Shown: positions 61,456 to 64,000 of the stretch, piece after piece | Layout of the letters: the number at the start of each line of letters is the position of its first letter | How positions within the stretch are numbered: the first letter of the stretch is position 1 | NCBI RefSeq assembly: GCF_000758625.1 | Contig: NZ_CP009283.1 | Location: 2,367,501-2,431,500 of the forward strand | DNA: 64,000 nt | Direction of reading: 5' to 3' | Source of the DNA: Paenibacillus sp. FSL R7-0273 | Lineage (GTDB): Bacteria > Bacillota > Bacilli > Paenibacillales > Paenibacillaceae | Program-made: the position numbers and the translations under genes | Notes under the pieces: model-generated | What the model was told of the DNA's origin: nothing | Seen by the model: the letters and a program-made list of their open reading frames with translations, nothing else | Database searches by the model: none

Positions 61456-62538
61456 ATGATGAGAAAAGGGTTTAAGAGATTTATGCCGCTGCTGGCGGTT
61501 TTGCTGCTGGTAGGGATTCTTTCAGCGTGCTCTTCCAATACTAAGAATGAGAATGCATCGGCTGCAACAGCAGCACCTGCGGCCAATACGGCTGCCGAGG
61601 CTACTGAGGCTCCGTCTGCTGCTCCAAGTACAAGCACAGTATATCCGCTGACTATTGAGAATTACACGAATAACGGTGAAGGTACCGCATGGACTGCCAA
61701 GTCCGTGACTTTTGACAAAGCACCTGAGAAGGTCGTAGCCAATACCCAGGGTGCCGCTGAGCTCTTAATCAAGCTGGGCCTGACCGACAAAATGGTAGGA
61801 GTTGCTGCGTTATATGGTGCGGGTGATCCTTCCGTTCAGGAGGAGTTCAAGAAAATCCCTGTCATCTCCGAAAATTATGCCAGCAAAGAGCTGGTTGTCG
61901 GAGCAAGTCCTGACCTGGTACTGGGACGTGCTGACCTGTTCGCAGATGCGGATTGGGGTGTGGGAACCGTTGAGGGCTTAAACGGGCTGGGTATTAAAAC
62001 CTATCTGCAGAACACAAGTGTAAAGGGTGCAACTCTGGACAGCCTGTACAAGGACATTGAACAGATCGGGCAAATCTTTGATGTGCAGGAGAATGCAGCT
62101 GCTTATATCGAAGAGCTGAAACAGCGTGCCCAGGCCATTACAGATAAATCTGCTTCCAGCAACGCGAAGACCTTTGCTTATGTATCCGACGGCGGAAACG
62201 GAGCAATTACAGTATACAGCGGAAACATCGATACTTTCGCTGGCGATGTATTGAGTTTGCTGGGTATCACCAACAGCTTCGGTGACGTTACCGGTGATGT
62301 CAGTAAAGAACAGCTGCTGGCTTCCAATCCCGATGTAATGCTCCTCTCTGTATACACCGGCGGTGTTGATCCGCAGGAGACATTGAAGGCCTTCTATGCT
62401 GATCCGTCGCTGCAAAGCCTGAATGCCATCAAAGACAAAGCAATCTACCTGATTGATTTCAACCAGTTCTGGGGCTACAGCTACTCTATCTTTGACGGAG
62501 CCGAGAAGCTGCTGTCCGATATTTTGGCTAACCAGTAA
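61456..62538 (+). CDS. Iron-siderophore-binding lipoprotein (FecB/PeriplasmBP-2 family)
   Basis: A 360-aa lipoprotein. The signal peptide ends in the lipobox GILSAC (Cys near residue 24), followed by a Thr/Ala/Pro linker and the TroA-like binding fold (KVVANTQGAAELLIKLG, DLVLGRADLFADADW, DVMLLSVYTGG). It captures an iron chelate and hands it to the divergent FecCD/FecE pair. The start at 61456 has AAGGGG about 6 bases upstream; the longer upstream frame crosses the Fur-controlled promoter and is rejected. Confidence 0.93.
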   Translation: MMRKGFKRFMPLLAVLLLVGILSACSSNTKNENASAATAAPAANTAAEATEAPSAAPSTSTVYPLTIENYTNNGEGTAWTAKSVTFDKAPEKVVANTQGAAELLIKLGLTDKMVGVAALYGAGDPSVQEEFKKIPVISENYASKELVVGASPDLVLGRADLFADADWGVGTVEGLNGLGIKTYLQNTSVKGATLDSLYKDIEQIGQIFDVQENAAAYIEELKQRAQAITDKSASSNAKTFAYVSDGGNGAITVYSGNIDTFAGDVLSLLGITNSFGDVTGDVSKEQLLASNPDVMLLSVYTGGVDPQETLKAFYADPSLQSLNAIKDKAIYLIDFNQFWGYSYSIFDGAEKLLSDILANQ

Positions 62539-62552
62539 AACGTTAACACTAT

Positions 62553-62596
62553 GAAAAGCAGGTTAAGCAGCGCAATAGCTGCATGACCTGCTTTTT
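62553..62596 (+). terminator. Terminator of the binding-protein gene
   Basis: AAAAGCAGGT and ACCTGCTTTT enclose a second GCAGC/GCTGC pair, with a T tail. Confidence 0.8.
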
Positions 62597-62709
62597 GCTG
62601 CGGCCGGGAGCCTAGTAAATATTAATTTTGAATATTCAGCAATTTAAAGATAAAATGATGAAATAGTAAAAATGATAGTCATATAACAACAGCTTGGGGG
62701 AACAGAACC

Positions 62710-63762
62710 GTGGAACTTGGAATCAGTACATTTGTGGAGACCACGCCGGATGTGGTTACCGGGAAGACAATGAGCCACGCAGAACGGCTGCGTGAAGTAG
62801 TAGAGGAGATCGTTCTGGCCGACCAGGTTGGTCTGGATGTGTATGGGGTCGGGGAGCATCACCGGCCGGATTTTGCCGCATCCTCTCCCGCAGTGGTGAT
62901 GGCAGCAGCGGCCAGCCTGACGAGCAGAATCCGCCTGACCAGTGCGGTGATGATTCTGTCATCGGCAGACCCGGTGAGGGTCTATCAGGATTTTGCCACA
63001 TTGGACGGATTAAGTAACGGCAGGGCTGAAATTATGGTCGGCCGGGGCTCATTTATAGAATCGTTTCCGCTGTTCGGCTGTGATCTGAAGGATTACGAAA
63101 GCCTGTTTGAAGAAAAGCTCGATCTCCTGATGAAGCTTCAGCAGTCTGAATATGTAACCTGGGAAGGTAAGCACAGACCTGCCATACATAATTTACCGGT
63201 TTATCCCCGTCCTGTACAGGACCCTCTGCCGGTCTGGATTGCCAGTGCGGGAAGCCCGGAATCTGCGGTGCGCACGGGAGCACTCGGCCTGCCGTTTGCG
63301 CTGGCGATGATTGGCCCTGTACGCCCGCTGGATTTTGCCTCACAGGTGAAGCTGTATAAGGAGGCAGCAGCGGCGGCAGGACATGATTACGACAGACTGC
63401 CGGTTGCAGCGCATGCGCATGGCTTTGTGGCGGAAAGTACGCCAAAGGCTATCGGGCAGTTTTTCCCGTCAACCTTTGCCAGAACCAATGTCCGGGCGGT
63501 TGAAAAAAGCCTGCCTCCGTATACCCGTGCAGATTATGATGCGGCAGTCAGTCCGGAGGGGGCATTGTTCGTCGGTGATCCGCGGACAGTTGCGGACAAA
63601 ATCATCCGGTTGCGCAAGGAAGTCGGAATCACCAGATTCCTGCTGCATGTCCCGCACGGGACGATGGCCCACAGCGAGGTGATGGAGTCGATCCGGCTGC
63701 TTGGAACTGAAGTGGCTCCGCTGGTGCGGGAGGAGATAGCGCGCTGGGAGAAGAATTTGTAG
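62710..63762 (+). CDS. LLM-class flavin-dependent oxidoreductase
   Basis: A 350-aa luciferase-like monooxygenase. It starts with ELGISTFVETTPD, has VYGVGEHHRPDFAASSP, the RIRLTSAVMILSSADPVRVYQDFATLDGLS core and GRAEIMVGRGSF, which mark the LLM fold that uses reduced flavin from a partner reductase. Substrate unknown. GTG start, 8 bases after GGGGGA. Followed 18 bases later by a small ORF. Confidence 0.9.
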   Translation: MELGISTFVETTPDVVTGKTMSHAERLREVVEEIVLADQVGLDVYGVGEHHRPDFAASSPAVVMAAAASLTSRIRLTSAVMILSSADPVRVYQDFATLDGLSNGRAEIMVGRGSFIESFPLFGCDLKDYESLFEEKLDLLMKLQQSEYVTWEGKHRPAIHNLPVYPRPVQDPLPVWIASAGSPESAVRTGALGLPFALAMIGPVRPLDFASQVKLYKEAAAAAGHDYDRLPVAAHAHGFVAESTPKAIGQFFPSTFARTNVRAVEKSLPPYTRADYDAAVSPEGALFVGDPRTVADKIIRLRKEVGITRFLLHVPHGTMAHSEVMESIRLLGTEVAPLVREEIARWEKNL

Positions 63763-63780
63763 GCTAAAGGAGGCTTTGCC

Positions 63781-64000
63781 ATGACTGAACGCATCCCGTG
63801 TAAAAGTGAAGGCTGCACCGCGGCCATTCTTCCGGCTACCTTTCAGAAAACCGGAGGCTACTGTATGCCCTGTGTGCAGGCCAAGGAACGGCAGGAATGG
63901 CAGGCATACGTTCTACAGAACCGCAAAACAGTGGATTTATATGCAGGAGTAACAGACCCCGTTGAGGTGCTGAAGATTATGCATGCTTCCAGACCGCATG
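63781..64000 (+). CDS. Cysteine-rich N-terminal fragment cut by the window edge
   Basis: The first 73 codons of an ORF that runs off the end. It has a possible zinc site, CKSEGCT (Cys7, Cys12) and CMPC (Cys29, Cys32), then a helical region. RBS AAAGGAGG is 7 bases before the ATG, and it probably shares a transcript with the LLM gene 18 bases upstream. I do not recognise the family from this part. Confidence 0.7.
   Translation, partial: MTERIPCKSEGCTAAILPATFQKTGGYCMPCVQAKERQEWQAYVLQNRKTVDLYAGVTDPVEVLKIMHASRPH

Overview
The window is a chromosomal segment of a spore-forming, moderately GC-rich Firmicute, most likely a Paenibacillus. The evidence is strong AGGAGG-type ribosome binding sites, many GTG and TTG starts, sporulation genes (three YheC/YheD-type ATP-grasp genes, ytpI, ytrI, ytrH, ytvI, ytaF, an alpha/beta small acid-soluble spore protein), an S-layer-homology surface protein, a large secreted multi-CBM amylase, and a gene order that follows the Bacillus subtilis dnaE-accDA-pyk-fxsA-ytvI-citZ-icd-mdh-pho-polA-mutM-ytaF-coaE-nrdR block with insertions. 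The genus call is inference; no rRNA is present to confirm it.

Layout. 1-5.2 kb: three tandem YheC/YheD paralogues on the minus strand, divergent from yheA, then a LURP-one-like gene. 5.3-9.1 kb: a small membrane protein, ytoI, a 640-base gene-free stretch holding a strongly structured element, then ytpI, ytrI and ytrH on the minus strand. 9.2-17.4 kb: dnaE, a YutG-type phosphatase, a 62-aa ORF, accD-accA and pyk. 17.5-22 kb: a G1 glutamic peptidase, an MFS transporter, a thioesterase, fxsA and ytvI. 22.2-26.4 kb: citZ, icd, mdh (TCA cycle) and a small membrane protein. 26.6-30.6 kb: SLH protein, Nudix hydrolase, SDR. 30.7-33.7 kb: a TPP riboswitch with its terminator controlling tenI-thiS-thiG-thiH. 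33.8-40.8 kb: fused class I fumarase, GH13 amylase, CPBP protease, LacI-family regulator. 40.9-45.4 kb: phosphate regulon (phoR, phoP, pstB, phoU), in which each of the three transcription units has an upstream array of TTAACA-like boxes with an 11-bp period. 45.6-52.2 kb: polA, mutM, ytaF, coaE, a lytic transglycosylase, SASP, nrdR. 52.4-59.3 kb: a tRNA-Ala/tRNA-Lys pair and a second, identical tRNA-Lys 6,667 bp downstream, enclosing an accessory block (degenerate inverted repeats, a nuclease-like/wHTH fusion, a pRiA4b ORF-3-like protein, an amino-acid permease, a PL11 pectin lyase, a VOC protein and a possible gene remnant). 59.4-64 kb: a Fur-controlled siderophore ABC transporter with divergent promoters, an LLM-class flavoprotein and a cut-off zinc-ribbon-like ORF.

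How the genes work together. Most of the window is core metabolism: fatty-acid initiation (AccDA), lower glycolysis (Pyk), TCA steps (CitZ, Icd, Mdh, Fum), thiazole synthesis, phosphate and iron homeostasis, DNA replication and repair. The regulatory signals that can be read directly are a TPP riboswitch, Pho boxes, tandem Fur boxes, a candidate CcpA site at citZ, a promoter/operator/cre cluster at the amylase, and sigma-E-like and sigma-G-like promoters at ytrH and the SASP gene. I found no CRISPR array, transposase, prophage or recognisable multi-gene defence operon. The least explained items are the structured element at 7.26-7.56 kb, the tRNA-Lys-bracketed block with its degenerate repeats, and the nuclease/HTH fusion.
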